Origin: a virus
Reading direction: 5' to 3' (one strand)
Length of the DNA: 64,000 nucleotides
Virus record (IMG/VR): IMGVR_UViG_3300036795_000143
Coordinates: 1-64,000 of that record
Both the position numbers and the translations under genes were made by a program. This document shows, in pieces, positions 48,281 through 55,995 of the stretch. Under the pieces are notes generated by a model. It saw only the letters and a list, made by a program, of their open reading frames with translations. It was not told where the DNA came from and made no database searches. How positions within the stretch are numbered: the stretch's first letter is position 1; the number at the start of each line of letters is the position of its first letter.

Positions 48281-49222
48281 ATGGGCGACTACAGTCCGGC
48301 AGGGTGGATCGATTTTGTGGGTCAGCCCGACGCGGTCGGGATGATCCGACGATTGCTCAAAGCTGCCGCTCGACGCGGCGATCAGGCTGGTCACGTGTTG
48401 ATTAAGGGTCCGGGTGGTCTCGGGAAATCGGAGCTACTCCACCTGATCGCTAAGTCGATTGGTGGCACGTTGCACGATCACGATGCAACAGCGTTCGAGA
48501 CGGTAGGTGATCTGATCGATGCTCTGGACGTGTTGCAGTCAGGCGACGTGTTCGGCATTGATGAGGTTCACGGGCTGAAAGGTAAGAAGCTGCTTTGCCT
48601 GTACCGGGCACTGGCTAAGGGTGAGATTAGCGCGGGTAGTCAGGTGATCAAATTGCCACCGTTTACGTGTGTCGCTGCGACCACCAACCCTGAGCTACTG
48701 ACTCCGTCGTTTCGTACGCGTTTCGCGATAGAACCTAGCGTGACGTTCTACTCGGTCCCAGAGCTAGCGGACGTGGTGACCCGCGCTGGGAAGCTTTCGA
48801 TGCTCCTGGACGTCGAGCCCGACGCCGCACGGATCATCGCTGAACGGTCCCGTGGCATCCCGCGTACGGCACTGCGACTGTTAGACCGTGTCCGCGATGC
48901 TGTGCCCGTAGGTGAGCAGGTAGCCACCACGGTGCACGTGTTGGACGCGATGAACACGGAAGGCATCGATGATCTAGGGCTAACGCGGTTGGATCGTCAG
49001 GTACTTACTGCGGTCGCAGTGAAATGGGCTCACCGTCCGGTAGGGCTAGCTCCGATCCTGCGATACATCCCGGATCCGGACGCGCGTACCTCCGTGGCGT
49101 TCCTAGAGCGGTATGACCTGATCGAGGCCACGGACGTAGGCCGTGAGGTGACCCTGGCTGGCTTACAGCACTTGTACGGGCCGGATGCGCGGCTACCGTT
49201 GACACGGCGCAGGAGGAGGTGA
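48281..49222 (+). CDS. RuvB-like AAA+ ATPase
   Basis: A 313-residue ATPase similar to the branch-migration motor RuvB. Walker A GPGGLGKS (43-50), Walker B VFGIDEVH (90-97), sensor 1 AATTNPE (132-138), arginine-finger segment SFRTRFAIE and sensor 2 RGIPRTALRLLDRV, then a winged-helix C-terminus (LDRQVLTAVAVKW to AFLERYDLI). No RuvA or RuvC is seen nearby, so it may work with the host RuvA, or as a replication or recombination motor of the element. Confidence 0.85.
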   Translation: MGDYSPAGWIDFVGQPDAVGMIRRLLKAAARRGDQAGHVLIKGPGGLGKSELLHLIAKSIGGTLHDHDATAFETVGDLIDALDVLQSGDVFGIDEVHGLKGKKLLCLYRALAKGEISAGSQVIKLPPFTCVAATTNPELLTPSFRTRFAIEPSVTFYSVPELADVVTRAGKLSMLLDVEPDAARIIAERSRGIPRTALRLLDRVRDAVPVGEQVATTVHVLDAMNTEGIDDLGLTRLDRQVLTAVAVKWAHRPVGLAPILRYIPDPDARTSVAFLERYDLIEATDVGREVTLAGLQHLYGPDARLPLTRRRRR

Positions 49223-49226
49223 CCGG

Positions 49227-49394
49227 GTGGCCACGGTGCGACGGTGCGAGGTTTGCGGGAAGCCGTTACCGGTGAGGTCGCGGGCGGATGCCCGGTACTG
49301 TCCGCCGGTACCGGGTAGTAAGTCGAGGATTTCTCCGTGTCGTGATCGTGCTGCGTATCTGCGAAAGCTAGGCAAGTCATCCCGCGAGGTCTAA
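49227..49394 (+). CDS. Small zinc-ribbon protein
   Basis: A 55-residue protein with AGGAGGAGG upstream of GTG. RRCEVCGKPLPVRSRADARYCPP and CRDRAAYLRK have the order of short Cys4 ribbons with a basic helix, as used for nucleic-acid binding. Four bases after the RuvB-like gene, so it is likely its partner in one operon. A terminator follows. Confidence 0.7.
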   Translation: MATVRRCEVCGKPLPVRSRADARYCPPVPGSKSRISPCRDRAAYLRKLGKSSREV

Positions 49395-49416
49395 TCGAAT
49401 AACTTTGTGCGACTAG

Positions 49417-49445
49417 CCGTCACCGTTTGTTGGTGGCGGTTTTTT
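49417..49445 (+). terminator. Rho-independent terminator
   Basis: CCGTCACC (49417-49424), seven-base loop, GGTGGCGG (49432-49439) and six T. It ends the RuvB-like operon. Confidence 0.9.
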
Positions 49446-49644
49446 GTTGTGTCCGTTTCACCCCTTATGGCTAGGCCAAACGGGTCGATCTGTGACATCT
49501 ACCTGGATAAACAGCTAGAACGGCTTGCATCCGTGACATCTGCGAGTAGTGTTTGTCTTGCAGGCGAAAAACAAAAAAACAATCGGAGAACCTGATCTTG
49601 ACGGTGAGGGATCTTCTGATTCTGATCTTACTCAACTACATAAG
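49446..49644. other. Intergenic leader region with possible promoter
   Basis: About 200 bases without a gene. TTGCAT and TAGTGT spaced by 16 bases near 49528-49555 could form a promoter for the structured region and genes to the right. GTGACATCT occurs twice here, about 43 bases apart. CCGTTT and AAACGG near 49450-49480 form a weak stem. Confidence 0.35.
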
Positions 49645-50127
49645 CCACCTAGGCGGTACGAAGCCTAGGGACGTCCAGGCAGCTAACCCGCGAGGGAACC
49701 ACCTAGGACGCCGCCCTGATGATCGCAACTGGGCAAAACCGATTCTTCCGGATCGGGTGTCTCGAACTTGACCCCGTTCTAGGTGGCCCTGGCAGTAGAT
49801 CATTTACTGAGGTGCGGGGTTACGGAGGTGATCCGTTTGTCGGACCCTTCCCAGCTAATGGAGGCGACCGCGTGAGCGGCCTAATTGCCCTCTATGCCAC
49901 CAGACACCCTATCCGGGTATTTCCTTAGGTAAACCGAGTGCGGTAAGCCGCGCCGTGGCTGCGATGTTTGGATGATCTTACCCACATTGCCCCGGTGCGC
50001 GGCCTCGGTTCACCACATCGCAGATGTTGCCAGACCGACTAGGTCCGCTGGTGAGCCGTAATGGCGCCGCAGGTGGCAATCCCGGGCTATGCCCGTGCGA
50101 GCGGTTCGATTCCGTCGTTTGCGGCCA
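49645..50127 (+). ncRNA. Candidate structured RNA with tRNA-like 3' end
   Basis: About 480 bases without a credible gene but with many helices: 49648-49654/49663-49669 (7 bp), 49699-49710/49775-49786 (12 bp, one G-U), CCGC-GTGA-GCGG at 49868-49879, 49932-49938/50004-50010 plus 49947-49953/49997-50003, crossed by 49959-49967/50015-50023 (pseudoknot), 50006-50015/50049-50058, and 50066-50074/50117-50125. The last helix encloses a T-arm-like loop TTCGATT and ends with GCCA at 50124-50127. The region ends 32 bases before the next start codon. Confidence 0.55.
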
Positions 50128-50159
50128 CTCGAAACAAACAAATCCAGGAGGTTCGACCC

Positions 50160-50396
50160 ATGCCTAATACTGTTATTGCTGAACATATAGTGCCGGGAAC
50201 TGACGTAACGATTACCGTTTCGCGTAAGCAAAGTGCAATAGACGGTAAGGTTTATTACCTGACAACGCGGGTTCCTGGCACTAGTGATTTTGTCAACTAC
50301 TTGCAGTGTGGTCGGCATACTGAAAGCGTCGCACGTGAGCAAGCCAATTTTCTGTGGGATGACACGGTTAAGCGCCGTGATGCTGCCCGGTTCTAA
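50160..50396 (+). CDS. Small beta-rich protein
   Basis: A 78-residue protein with CCAGGAGG before the ATG. VIAEHIVPGTDVTITVSRKQSAIDGKVYYLTTRVPGTSDFVNYLQCG and a charged helix. It is the first gene after the structured region. Unknown function. Confidence 0.65.
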   Translation: MPNTVIAEHIVPGTDVTITVSRKQSAIDGKVYYLTTRVPGTSDFVNYLQCGRHTESVAREQANFLWDDTVKRRDAARF

Positions 50397-50416
50397 CAAC
50401 CGTTTAGGAGCCCACC

Positions 50417-50602
50417 GTGTGCGAGATCAAACGGAATGCCGCTGTCACCGGTACGTATTGCCTAGCGTGCGACATTGTGCACGTGGCATATGGCGCGACG
50501 TTAGCGGAATGGTCGGCAGTGTGTAGGGACGCGGAACGCATTAAGCGCGTCGCGGTACTCGATCTAGTTCTCGCTGCCGCTGCCGCTGCGTTAACGCGCT
50601 AG
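50417..50602 (+). CDS. Small Cys/His protein
   Basis: A 61-residue protein with TTAGGAG before the GTG. CEIKRN, CLACDIVH and a second Cys at residue 36 could form a metal site; the rest is an alanine-rich helix. Its TAG stop is the start of the first two-hairpin element. Confidence 0.6.
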   Translation: MCEIKRNAAVTGTYCLACDIVHVAYGATLAEWSAVCRDAERIKRVAVLDLVLAAAAAALTR

Positions 50603-50660
50603 CGCGTTTCCTGACTGTCCAGCTCGCACGGCTGGACAGTTTGGGATGCCCGCTAGGGCA
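50598..50660 (+). promoter_or_regulatory. Two-hairpin start-associated element, copy A
   Basis: CTAGCGCGTTTCCTG, then hairpin 1 with ACTGTCCAG/CTGGACAGT around a short loop, then GGGA and hairpin 2 TGCCC-GCTA-GGGCA. CTAGCG near the start can also pair with CGCTAG inside hairpin 2. It ends 27 bases before the ATG at 50688, and its CTAG holds the stop codon of the gene before. Confidence 0.85.
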
Positions 50661-50687
50661 GAGTCACGAATCTGAGGATGGCGCGTC

Positions 50688-50891
50688 ATGCGTTCGACTA
50701 TCACTCTCGAATCCCCTACTACTGTCACCCTGACTCATTCGGCCAGCTGTGCGGCTGCGCTTATCGCGTCCGATGCGCTGCGGTTGGCATTGCGGACCGA
50801 AACGAACCACACGGTTATACGGCAGATGAATACCACGCTGGCCGCCGTGTCCGCTCTGCGCAACGTGACCCATAAGCACTGCCAGCACTAG
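50688..50891 (+). CDS. Small helical protein
   Basis: A 67-residue protein. TITLESPTTVTLTHSASCAAALIASDALRLALRTETNHTVIRQMNTTLAAVSAL is a strand followed by helices. First gene behind the two-hairpin element. Unknown function. Confidence 0.6.
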   Translation: MRSTITLESPTTVTLTHSASCAAALIASDALRLALRTETNHTVIRQMNTTLAAVSALRNVTHKHCQH

Positions 50892-50937
50892 CCCACGTTT
50901 CGCCCACCGCAACGCGCCGCACGATTAAGGGTTAACC

Positions 50938-51075
50938 ATGTTCACAGTGTTTCGGATCTTTGTTTACGCGGTGAGGACGTACCCGGAAGTGCGCGCGCTG
51001 GTACTCGTTATCGGTTCGTGCCTTCTGGTTTGCTGCCTTATCTCCTGGTATCGCATGGTGGTGCCACTCCGATGA
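50938..51075 (+). CDS. Very small membrane protein
   Basis: A 45-residue protein with AAGGGTTAACC upstream of ATG. One transmembrane helix (ALVLVIGSCLLVCCLISWY) with basic residues on both sides. ATGA overlap with the next gene. Confidence 0.6.
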   Translation: MFTVFRIFVYAVRTYPEVRALVLVIGSCLLVCCLISWYRMVVPLR

Positions 51076-51323
51076 TTGATACCGCAATCGATCGTGAGGC
51101 CAGTCCGGCGCAGAATACCCGCTGGCTTCGACGGATGACTACTGCCCCGGCTATCAAGGGTCACAAGCTACAGCGCGGAACCGCTACCGCGTGGTGTGAG
51201 TGTGGATATTACTGCGGCACGACTACGTCACACGTAGTGCAGCACGGTGGCGCAGATCATATCGAGCCACCTGACGACGTTAATACGCGCCACGATTTGC
51301 ACCGCGTCATTATCGGCCGCTAG
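51072..51323 (+). CDS. Small Cys/His protein
   Basis: An 83-residue protein. Residues 39-57 (WCECGYYCGTTTSHVVQHG) combine three Cys and two His, resembling the ExxCxCG...H patterns of small actinophage zinc proteins. Its TAG stop lies in copy B of the two-hairpin element. Confidence 0.65.
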   Translation: MIDTAIDREASPAQNTRWLRRMTTAPAIKGHKLQRGTATAWCECGYYCGTTTSHVVQHGGADHIEPPDDVNTRHDLHRVIIGR

Positions 51324-51375
51324 CGCGTTTCCTGGCCGTCCAGTCGCTGGACGGTTTGGGATGCCCGCTAGGGCA
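51319..51375 (+). promoter_or_regulatory. Two-hairpin start-associated element, copy B
   Basis: Same layout as copy A. Hairpin 1 here is GCCGTCCAG-TCG-CTGGACGGT: the third pair is C-G where copy A has T-A, a compensatory change. Hairpin 2 is identical. It ends 40 bases before ATG 51416. Confidence 0.85.
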
Positions 51376-51415
51376 TCAATCGCCCACCGCATTACCGAAT
51401 ATAGGAGAATTTGTC

Positions 51416-52468
51416 ATGTCGAAGCAGACTATCGAATGGTTGAACACAAACGTGCTGGTCGGAATGACCGACGCACGCGGCAACGCGTGGCACTACCGGC
51501 AGAGCGCACAAGGTACGGAGTCGAATCACTACGCGGGTGCTATTCCGATCGAAGACGTCCGGCGTCGGTTGTTCTCCTGGGATGCGGTACCAGCGCGCGT
51601 GGCCGTCGAGGTCGCCGCGACAATGGAGAATGCAACCCACCTATCCGATGACGGGGTGCCGCTGCGGTGGGCAGTCCAGGAGGATCGCAAGGCAATCACC
51701 GCGTCCGACGACGGCACCGTGTTTGAAATGTTCAAATCCGGCTACACATCGCACCAATACAGCGAATGGCTACTGTCGAACGTGGGAACCATCCTCGATG
51801 GTGATCTCGGCATTAGTTCGGCTGGATTGCTCAGCAATCGTGGCGTGGCGTGGGTCGAGGTGGGAGTGCCGGAAACGATTAAGGGTCCGGCCGGTGTCGA
51901 TTTCCGCCCCAATTTGGTGGCGTGCACGTCGCACGATGGCACGCTATCGACGACGTACAAACGAACCGTTACCGCGACAGTGTGCGATAACACGCTAGCC
52001 GCTGCCCTAGGTGAGAAAGGGCAGACGGTGAAAGTCAAGCATTCGAAGTATTCCGGGCTGCGGATCACCGATGCGCGGGTAGCGCTGGCCATGGTCACCG
52101 AAACAGCGGACGCGTTCGCCGATCAGGTCCGACGTTTGACTGATTGGAAAGTCGGACCGTTACAGCTGAAGACGGTCATTAACGCGTTGGTGCCCGTGCC
52201 TGATGAGACGGGTAGGGCTAAGACAATCGCAGAGAAGAAGCAAGGCGAGATTCTGGCGCTTCTGGCTAATGATCTGCGTGTCCAGCCGTGGGCTGGTACC
52301 GCGTTCGGTGTTGTCCAGGCGTTCAACACTTGGACCCATCACATTAAGGGCACCCGTGGCAACGATGGCGGAGGCCGGGCAGAGCGAAACATGCTTTCCG
52401 CTCTGGACGGCAGCACCGATAAGTCAGACGCCATGGTCCTTAGCGTGCTGGCCGCCACGAACGTCTAG
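51416..52468 (+). CDS. DUF932 phage/plasmid-like protein
   Basis: A 350-residue protein of the DUF932 family, typical of phages and plasmids. Features: AIPIEDVRRRLFSWDAVPARV near the start, VFEMFKSGYTSHQYSEWLLSNV, VAWVEVGVPETIKGPAGVDFRPNLVACTSHDGTLSTTYKRTVTATVCDNTLAAAL, VKVKHSKYSGLRITDARVAL and RAERNMLSALDGSTDKSDAMVLSVL at the end. The exact function is not known; the middle part resembles proteins produced early in infection. Preceded by copy B. Confidence 0.85.
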   Translation: MSKQTIEWLNTNVLVGMTDARGNAWHYRQSAQGTESNHYAGAIPIEDVRRRLFSWDAVPARVAVEVAATMENATHLSDDGVPLRWAVQEDRKAITASDDGTVFEMFKSGYTSHQYSEWLLSNVGTILDGDLGISSAGLLSNRGVAWVEVGVPETIKGPAGVDFRPNLVACTSHDGTLSTTYKRTVTATVCDNTLAAALGEKGQTVKVKHSKYSGLRITDARVALAMVTETADAFADQVRRLTDWKVGPLQLKTVINALVPVPDETGRAKTIAEKKQGEILALLANDLRVQPWAGTAFGVVQAFNTWTHHIKGTRGNDGGGRAERNMLSALDGSTDKSDAMVLSVLAATNV

Positions 52469-52482
52469 GCCGTGTCGCATCA

Positions 52483-52541
52483 CCTAGCGCGTTTCCTGCC
52501 GTCCAGCTCACCGCTGGGCGGCTGGGATGCCCGCTAGGGCA
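52483..52541 (+). promoter_or_regulatory. Two-hairpin start-associated element, copy C
   Basis: CCTAGCGCGTTTCCTG, hairpin 1 CCGTCCAGC/GCTGGGCGG (one T-G wobble), hairpin 2 TGCCC-GCTA-GGGCA. It ends 33 bases before ATG 52575. Here the stop codon of the gene upstream lies about 15 bases earlier, so the motif does not need to contain it. Confidence 0.85.
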
Positions 52542-52574
52542 CAGACCACCAAATCCAGCGGGAAGGACAGAATC

Positions 52575-53090
52575 ATGCCAGAAACCACCGTTAACGTAGA
52601 CACCGAGATCACCCGTGACGATATCCGCGCCATGCGTATGGCCGATTCCGTCCACTTCCATACTTATCAAGGGCGTTCGTGGATCGTTGCCGAACTGCGG
52701 AATTACGGCCTAGGCCGTATCTACACTGCGACCGAGCAACGGTTATTCTCCGAGGTCCGTAAGTACGGCGCCGATCGTTGCCGTGAGATCGCGGTAGCTA
52801 CTCAACGGCTAGAGGACTACTCCGGCCGTACTGGCGAGTATCAAGCGTTTGCCTCATTCTGCCCTAAGGAAGTGTGGCTGACTATCGTGGCAGCATTACG
52901 GCCGGGCGATATTCTCGGTTTCCATTGGGTCAGGTCGAACAATTCCGAGAGTATGCGGACGATTGGTTACCATCACGATCAGCTACGGCTGATTGCCAGC
53001 ACTCCAGAGCACAAGAATAACCGTCACTGGATTGTCCAAGACCAGTTTGGTCCGGATAATTCCGCGCGGATGGTGCTACGGAATGTTTAG
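52575..53090 (+). CDS. Protein of unknown function
   Basis: A 171-residue protein with GGAAGGAC upstream. FHTYQGRSWIVAELRNYGLGRIYTATEQRLFSEVRKYG and AALRPGDILGFHWVRSNNSESMRTIGYHHDQLRLIA, then WIVQDQFGPDNSARMVLR form an alpha-beta protein of a type I associate with actinobacterial plasmids. Function unknown. Confidence 0.65.
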   Translation: MPETTVNVDTEITRDDIRAMRMADSVHFHTYQGRSWIVAELRNYGLGRIYTATEQRLFSEVRKYGADRCREIAVATQRLEDYSGRTGEYQAFASFCPKEVWLTIVAALRPGDILGFHWVRSNNSESMRTIGYHHDQLRLIASTPEHKNNRHWIVQDQFGPDNSARMVLRNV

Positions 53091-53177
53091 CTCGCCTGGA
53101 TATGTTCCGCGCTGCTCACTTCGGGGGTGAGCGGTCGCGGTGGATAGTCCAGTCTCCAGCCGAAAGGATCCACTGCA

Positions 53178-53789
53178 ATGAGTAGCGACGTTGTCGAAGT
53201 CGACATGAACACCCTCACCATTCCGCGTGTGACCGTGCTTACCGGTCACACTTCCCCCGATACCGCGTACCTAGTAGAAGATTACCCCTATGGGCGCCGT
53301 TTGCGTTGCAAGATCCGCTATTGGATTGAGACAGCGGCTAAGGGCACGGCGAGGGGTCAACAGCGTTTCATGGCGCAGACCACTAACCCTAGGTCGCCTG
53401 AGCCGCACGACGTGTGGAATAGGCCGAAGGCCAGCACGTATTCGCAGATTATGGTTATGTACTTGGACGATATCGACCACGTGCATGCCTGGCACATTCC
53501 GTTGTGGATTGAGGGTACGTTCGACGCTCGCACTCGCGCGATGGGTATTTATGCCGGTTTGTCAAGTTACCAGCGGCAGCTATATGACGATATGCTCGCA
53601 TTCTCTCACAAGCATAACTCGATTAGGTGGGAGGATTACCACGATCGGGTGTCGACGCTAGCCGAATGGATCGCCACTATTGGAATGGCGCCGACGCTGC
53701 GGAACAACGTCTGGTCAAACGGCAATCGCCAGTTCTACCTCAGCGATCCCGCTGCGTACGTAACCGCAGCACGCGCGGCAATCGCCTAA
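53178..53789 (+). CDS. Conserved phage/plasmid protein, unknown function
   Basis: A 203-residue protein. Core pattern YGRRLRCKIRYWIETAAKG, QQRFMAQTTNPRSPEPHDVWNRPKASTYSQIMVMYLDDIDHVHAW is widespread among mycobacterial and other actinobacterial phages and plasmids. The rest is helical. No enzyme motif visible. CGAAAGGATC precedes the ATG, and an imperfect hairpin (GCTCAC/GTGAGC) takes the place of the two-hairpin element upstream. Confidence 0.7.
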   Translation: MSSDVVEVDMNTLTIPRVTVLTGHTSPDTAYLVEDYPYGRRLRCKIRYWIETAAKGTARGQQRFMAQTTNPRSPEPHDVWNRPKASTYSQIMVMYLDDIDHVHAWHIPLWIEGTFDARTRAMGIYAGLSSYQRQLYDDMLAFSHKHNSIRWEDYHDRVSTLAEWIATIGMAPTLRNNVWSNGNRQFYLSDPAAYVTAARAAIA

Positions 53790-53799
53790 GGCGAATGGT

Positions 53800-53819
53800 G
53801 CGGGATGCCCGCTAGGGCA
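53800..53819 (+). promoter_or_regulatory. Two-hairpin element, copy D (truncated)
   Basis: Only GCGGGATGCCCGCTAGGGCA remains: hairpin 2 with the GGGA before it. Hairpin 1 and the CTAGCG start are missing; a small CGCC-TAA-GGCG stem over the stop codon takes their place. Ends 37 bases before 53857. Confidence 0.8.
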
Positions 53820-53856
53820 ACATCCGGAAATTCCGACGTGATGGAAGTGAGTAGCC

Positions 53857-54195
53857 GTGGACGGTTATTTGATGATCACTTTGGTGGTCAAAGCAGGCGA
53901 TGATCCTGCCCGTGCGAGGTCGAACGCAATCGGACGGCTTAACGAGTGGGTGACTGATCGGACGCTAGGCGGTTTCAATGGTGAGCCAAATCGTCCGGGT
54001 GCGCTTCTGCATTACTCAGTGCACGATGACACGGAAACGGCAGACGTCGCGGCGCAAGCGGCTGTAGTGGTTTCCGATGGTATGCACGCGGCAGCGTGTA
54101 AAGCGTTCGATGACACGCTCGCATGGCTAGGGCCACAGTGTGACCGGTCCGCACTCCGTGCGGCTGTTAAGGCAGCTCTCAATTACAGCGCCTAG
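53857..54195 (+). CDS. Protein of unknown function
   Basis: A 112-residue protein. LMITLVVKAGDDPARARSNAIGRLNEWVTDRTLGGFNGEPNRPGALLHYSVHDD, then two helices. GTG 53857 is a possible start, with ATG 53872 five codons later; neither has a strong ribosome site. Stop codon inside copy E. Confidence 0.6.
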   Translation: MDGYLMITLVVKAGDDPARARSNAIGRLNEWVTDRTLGGFNGEPNRPGALLHYSVHDDTETADVAAQAAVVVSDGMHAAACKAFDDTLAWLGPQCDRSALRAAVKAALNYSA

Positions 54196-54250
54196 CGCGT
54201 TTCCTGCCGTCCAGCTGCCACGGCTGGATAGCGGGATGCCCGCTAGGGCA
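54191..54250 (+). promoter_or_regulatory. Two-hairpin start-associated element, copy E
   Basis: CCTAGCGCGTTTCCTG, hairpin 1 CGTCCAGC/GCTGGATAG (one mismatch or wobble), hairpin 2 identical to the others. Ends 29 bases before ATG 54280; its TAG is the stop of the gene before. Confidence 0.85.
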
Positions 54251-54279
54251 ATCTATCTAGCCCTAAGGATGGCCACATC

Positions 54280-55122
54280 ATGAGCGATTACAGCGCCGAA
54301 ACGAGCGCACCAATCAGGAATAAAGCGGGTACGTTCCGTGTCCGTGTCGAATACGATCAGGATGGTACTGGTAACCCGCGTGACAATGATTGCAACACGG
54401 GCACCATGGTCCTATCTCACCGTGGCTATAACTTGCCGAGTGAAGGGGACGTCTCGTTCATCGATCAAATCGATAGGGCTATGGAGCGTGGCGGGCCGCT
54501 CCTAGCGGCACGGTATTTGCGGTATTTGACTTTGACCACAGCGGCTAACGCGGTAGTCCTCACCGTCTACGGGTACGACCACGGGCAACTGAGGCTTAAG
54601 GCAGGCGAGCGTACAGGCAGCTTTGCCGATAAGTGGGATTCTGGTATCGCGGGTGTGATCTACGCGCTACGCGACGATATCGCTAAGGCTCACGAGGGCT
54701 ATCCGATGCCTAGCGATGACGATATCGCCACCTGGCTTAAGAGTGAGGTCCAGGAGTACGACACGTGGGCTAACGGTGAAATGACCGGCTTTATCGTCGA
54801 GGTGCAGTGCGGTAAGTGCCAGGCATGGCGACACGTCGATTCATGTTGGGGCTTCTATAGCGTGAGCGACGCAATGGAGCAAGGCACCGACCAAATACCG
54901 GCTGATCTTAATGGTGTCGAACGCTGCGAGTGTGAGTGGAAGCTGCCGCACCCGTTGAGCGATGCGGCTAGGGCAGTCATCGCGGCAATGTTTGGGGACG
55001 TTAATAGGTCCGGCGTTTCCGCACCGGATGCCGTATGGACCGAGATTCAGCAGGCTTTCCCGTTCGAGCTATTCGAGAATAGGCCGGACGCAGTGACTTA
55101 CGATCCAGAAGCGGGATGGTAA
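54280..55122 (+). CDS. Widespread phage protein, unknown function
   Basis: A 280-residue protein. NPRDNDCNTGTMVLSHRGYNL, VVLTVYGYDHGQLRLKAGERTGSFADKWDSGIAGVIYALRDDI, a helical EVQEYDTWANGEMTGFIVEV and DSCWGFYSVSDAM are the ordered motifs of a protein found in many phages of Gram-positive and Gram-negative hosts. Function is not established. This copy carries an inserted CGKCQAW and a CEC pair, so it may bind zinc. Confidence 0.8.
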   Translation: MSDYSAETSAPIRNKAGTFRVRVEYDQDGTGNPRDNDCNTGTMVLSHRGYNLPSEGDVSFIDQIDRAMERGGPLLAARYLRYLTLTTAANAVVLTVYGYDHGQLRLKAGERTGSFADKWDSGIAGVIYALRDDIAKAHEGYPMPSDDDIATWLKSEVQEYDTWANGEMTGFIVEVQCGKCQAWRHVDSCWGFYSVSDAMEQGTDQIPADLNGVERCECEWKLPHPLSDAARAVIAAMFGDVNRSGVSAPDAVWTEIQQAFPFELFENRPDAVTYDPEAGW

Positions 55123-55126
55123 ACCA

Positions 55127-55528
55127 ATGATCACGATGGCGATAGACCTTAGTATGGGCGGTCCGGACGTCGATACCGTGCCGAGTGAGCTAGCTACGAT
55201 CCTCCGTGAACTGGCTACGCGCGTGGAGCGTGGCGAGGCCAGCGGACCTATCCGCGACGTTAACCGGAAACGGATAGGAGCGTTTAGCGTTACCGCGCCG
55301 TTAGTGCCGTGCGTCTACTGCGGTAAGCCGGTCGACTATGACCCGCTTGATCCGACGGACGGAGACGTGACCGATAAGGATGGTTTACCGGATTGTTGGG
55401 ATGCGCCTAGGCGCGAGTGCCAGGAATGCGGTAGCAATGGCGAGGATGACCCCGGATGCGGTGAGTGTAGCGATACCGGAAACTCATGGATGGGTCTTCA
55501 CGCGGTAAGAGCACAAGATGAGTCGTAA
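55127..55528 (+). CDS. Protein with DnaJ-like zinc motifs
   Basis: A 133-residue protein. CVYCGKPVDYDP near residue 64, then CQECGSNGEDDPGCGECSDTGN holds CxxCxxxG repeats as in DnaJ zinc domains. The N-terminal half is helical (VPSELATILRELATRVERGEASG). Probably a nucleic-acid- or protein-binding adaptor. Confidence 0.7.
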   Translation: MITMAIDLSMGGPDVDTVPSELATILRELATRVERGEASGPIRDVNRKRIGAFSVTAPLVPCVYCGKPVDYDPLDPTDGDVTDKDGLPDCWDAPRRECQECGSNGEDDPGCGECSDTGNSWMGLHAVRAQDES

Positions 55529-55533
55529 GTGCG

Positions 55534-55596
55534 TTGTCCAGGCGCCCGACCACCCGACTAGGGGGGGCCGGGCGTTTGGCCTGCCCGCTTAGGGCA
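55534..55596 (+). promoter_or_regulatory. Two-hairpin element, copy F (diverged)
   Basis: Hairpin 1 is changed to CGCCCG/CGGGCG with a long loop; hairpin 2 is TGCCC-GCTTA-GGGCA with one extra base in the loop. It ends 41 bases before ATG 55638. The overall layout is kept while the sequence of hairpin 1 is not. Confidence 0.7.
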
Positions 55597-55637
55597 ACTA
55601 CCGCAGCACCGAACCCTAGCTAGGAAGGCTGGACACA

Positions 55638-55892
55638 ATGACCGGAAACGATGGCAATACCGAACGGGTGGAAGCTGCGCACGTCGCGCTTAGGGCGTTC
55701 GCTGGACACTGCGGGCCGGATGAATACGGCACCAATCTAGGCGACCCTGATGAGTTTCTCACCATTGCGGGTGACCTGATCGCTAACCTCTTGCACGCTG
55801 CGGACGCGGTAGACGTTGACGCGGACACATTGCTAGGCCGCGCAATCTTGCACTACTCAGCGGAAAGCACCACGCCGTACGACTTGCCCTAA
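55638..55892 (+). CDS. Small acidic protein
   Basis: An 84-residue helical protein (VEAAHVALRAFAGHCGPDEYGTNLGDPDEFLTIAGDLIANLLHAADAV). TAGGAAGG upstream. Its last 20 residues (LLGRAILHYSAES) are repeated in a short frame downstream at 55933-55995. Unknown function. Confidence 0.65.
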   Translation: MTGNDGNTERVEAAHVALRAFAGHCGPDEYGTNLGDPDEFLTIAGDLIANLLHAADAVDVDADTLLGRAILHYSAESTTPYDLP

Positions 55893-55932
55893 CCGCACCA
55901 CCCGAACCACGGGAAATCTCGCGAGCGTTGAT

Positions 55933-55995
55933 ATGGACCAATTGCTAAGCCGCGCCATCCTTCACTATTCAGCGGAAAGCAACGACGTTCCCTAG
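55933..55995 (+). pseudogene. Duplicated 3' end of the preceding gene
   Basis: A 20-residue open frame beginning MDQLLSRAILHYSAES, closely matching the C-terminus of the 55638-55892 protein. About 60 bases are shared at DNA level with scattered changes. It has no clear ribosome site and is best seen as a remnant of a tandem duplication; a functional micro-peptide is not excluded. Its stop codon falls in copy G. Confidence 0.65.

Noticed and set aside
49645-50127. tmRNA gene
   Set aside because: The 3' T-arm and CCA are suggestive, but there is no matching 5' acceptor half hundreds of bases upstream, no discriminator A and no tag frame ending in ALAA and stop.
49645-50127. Group I or group II intron
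   Set aside because: I could not find a P7/P3 core or a domain V with its AGC triad and GAAA loop, and no interrupted gene flanks the region.
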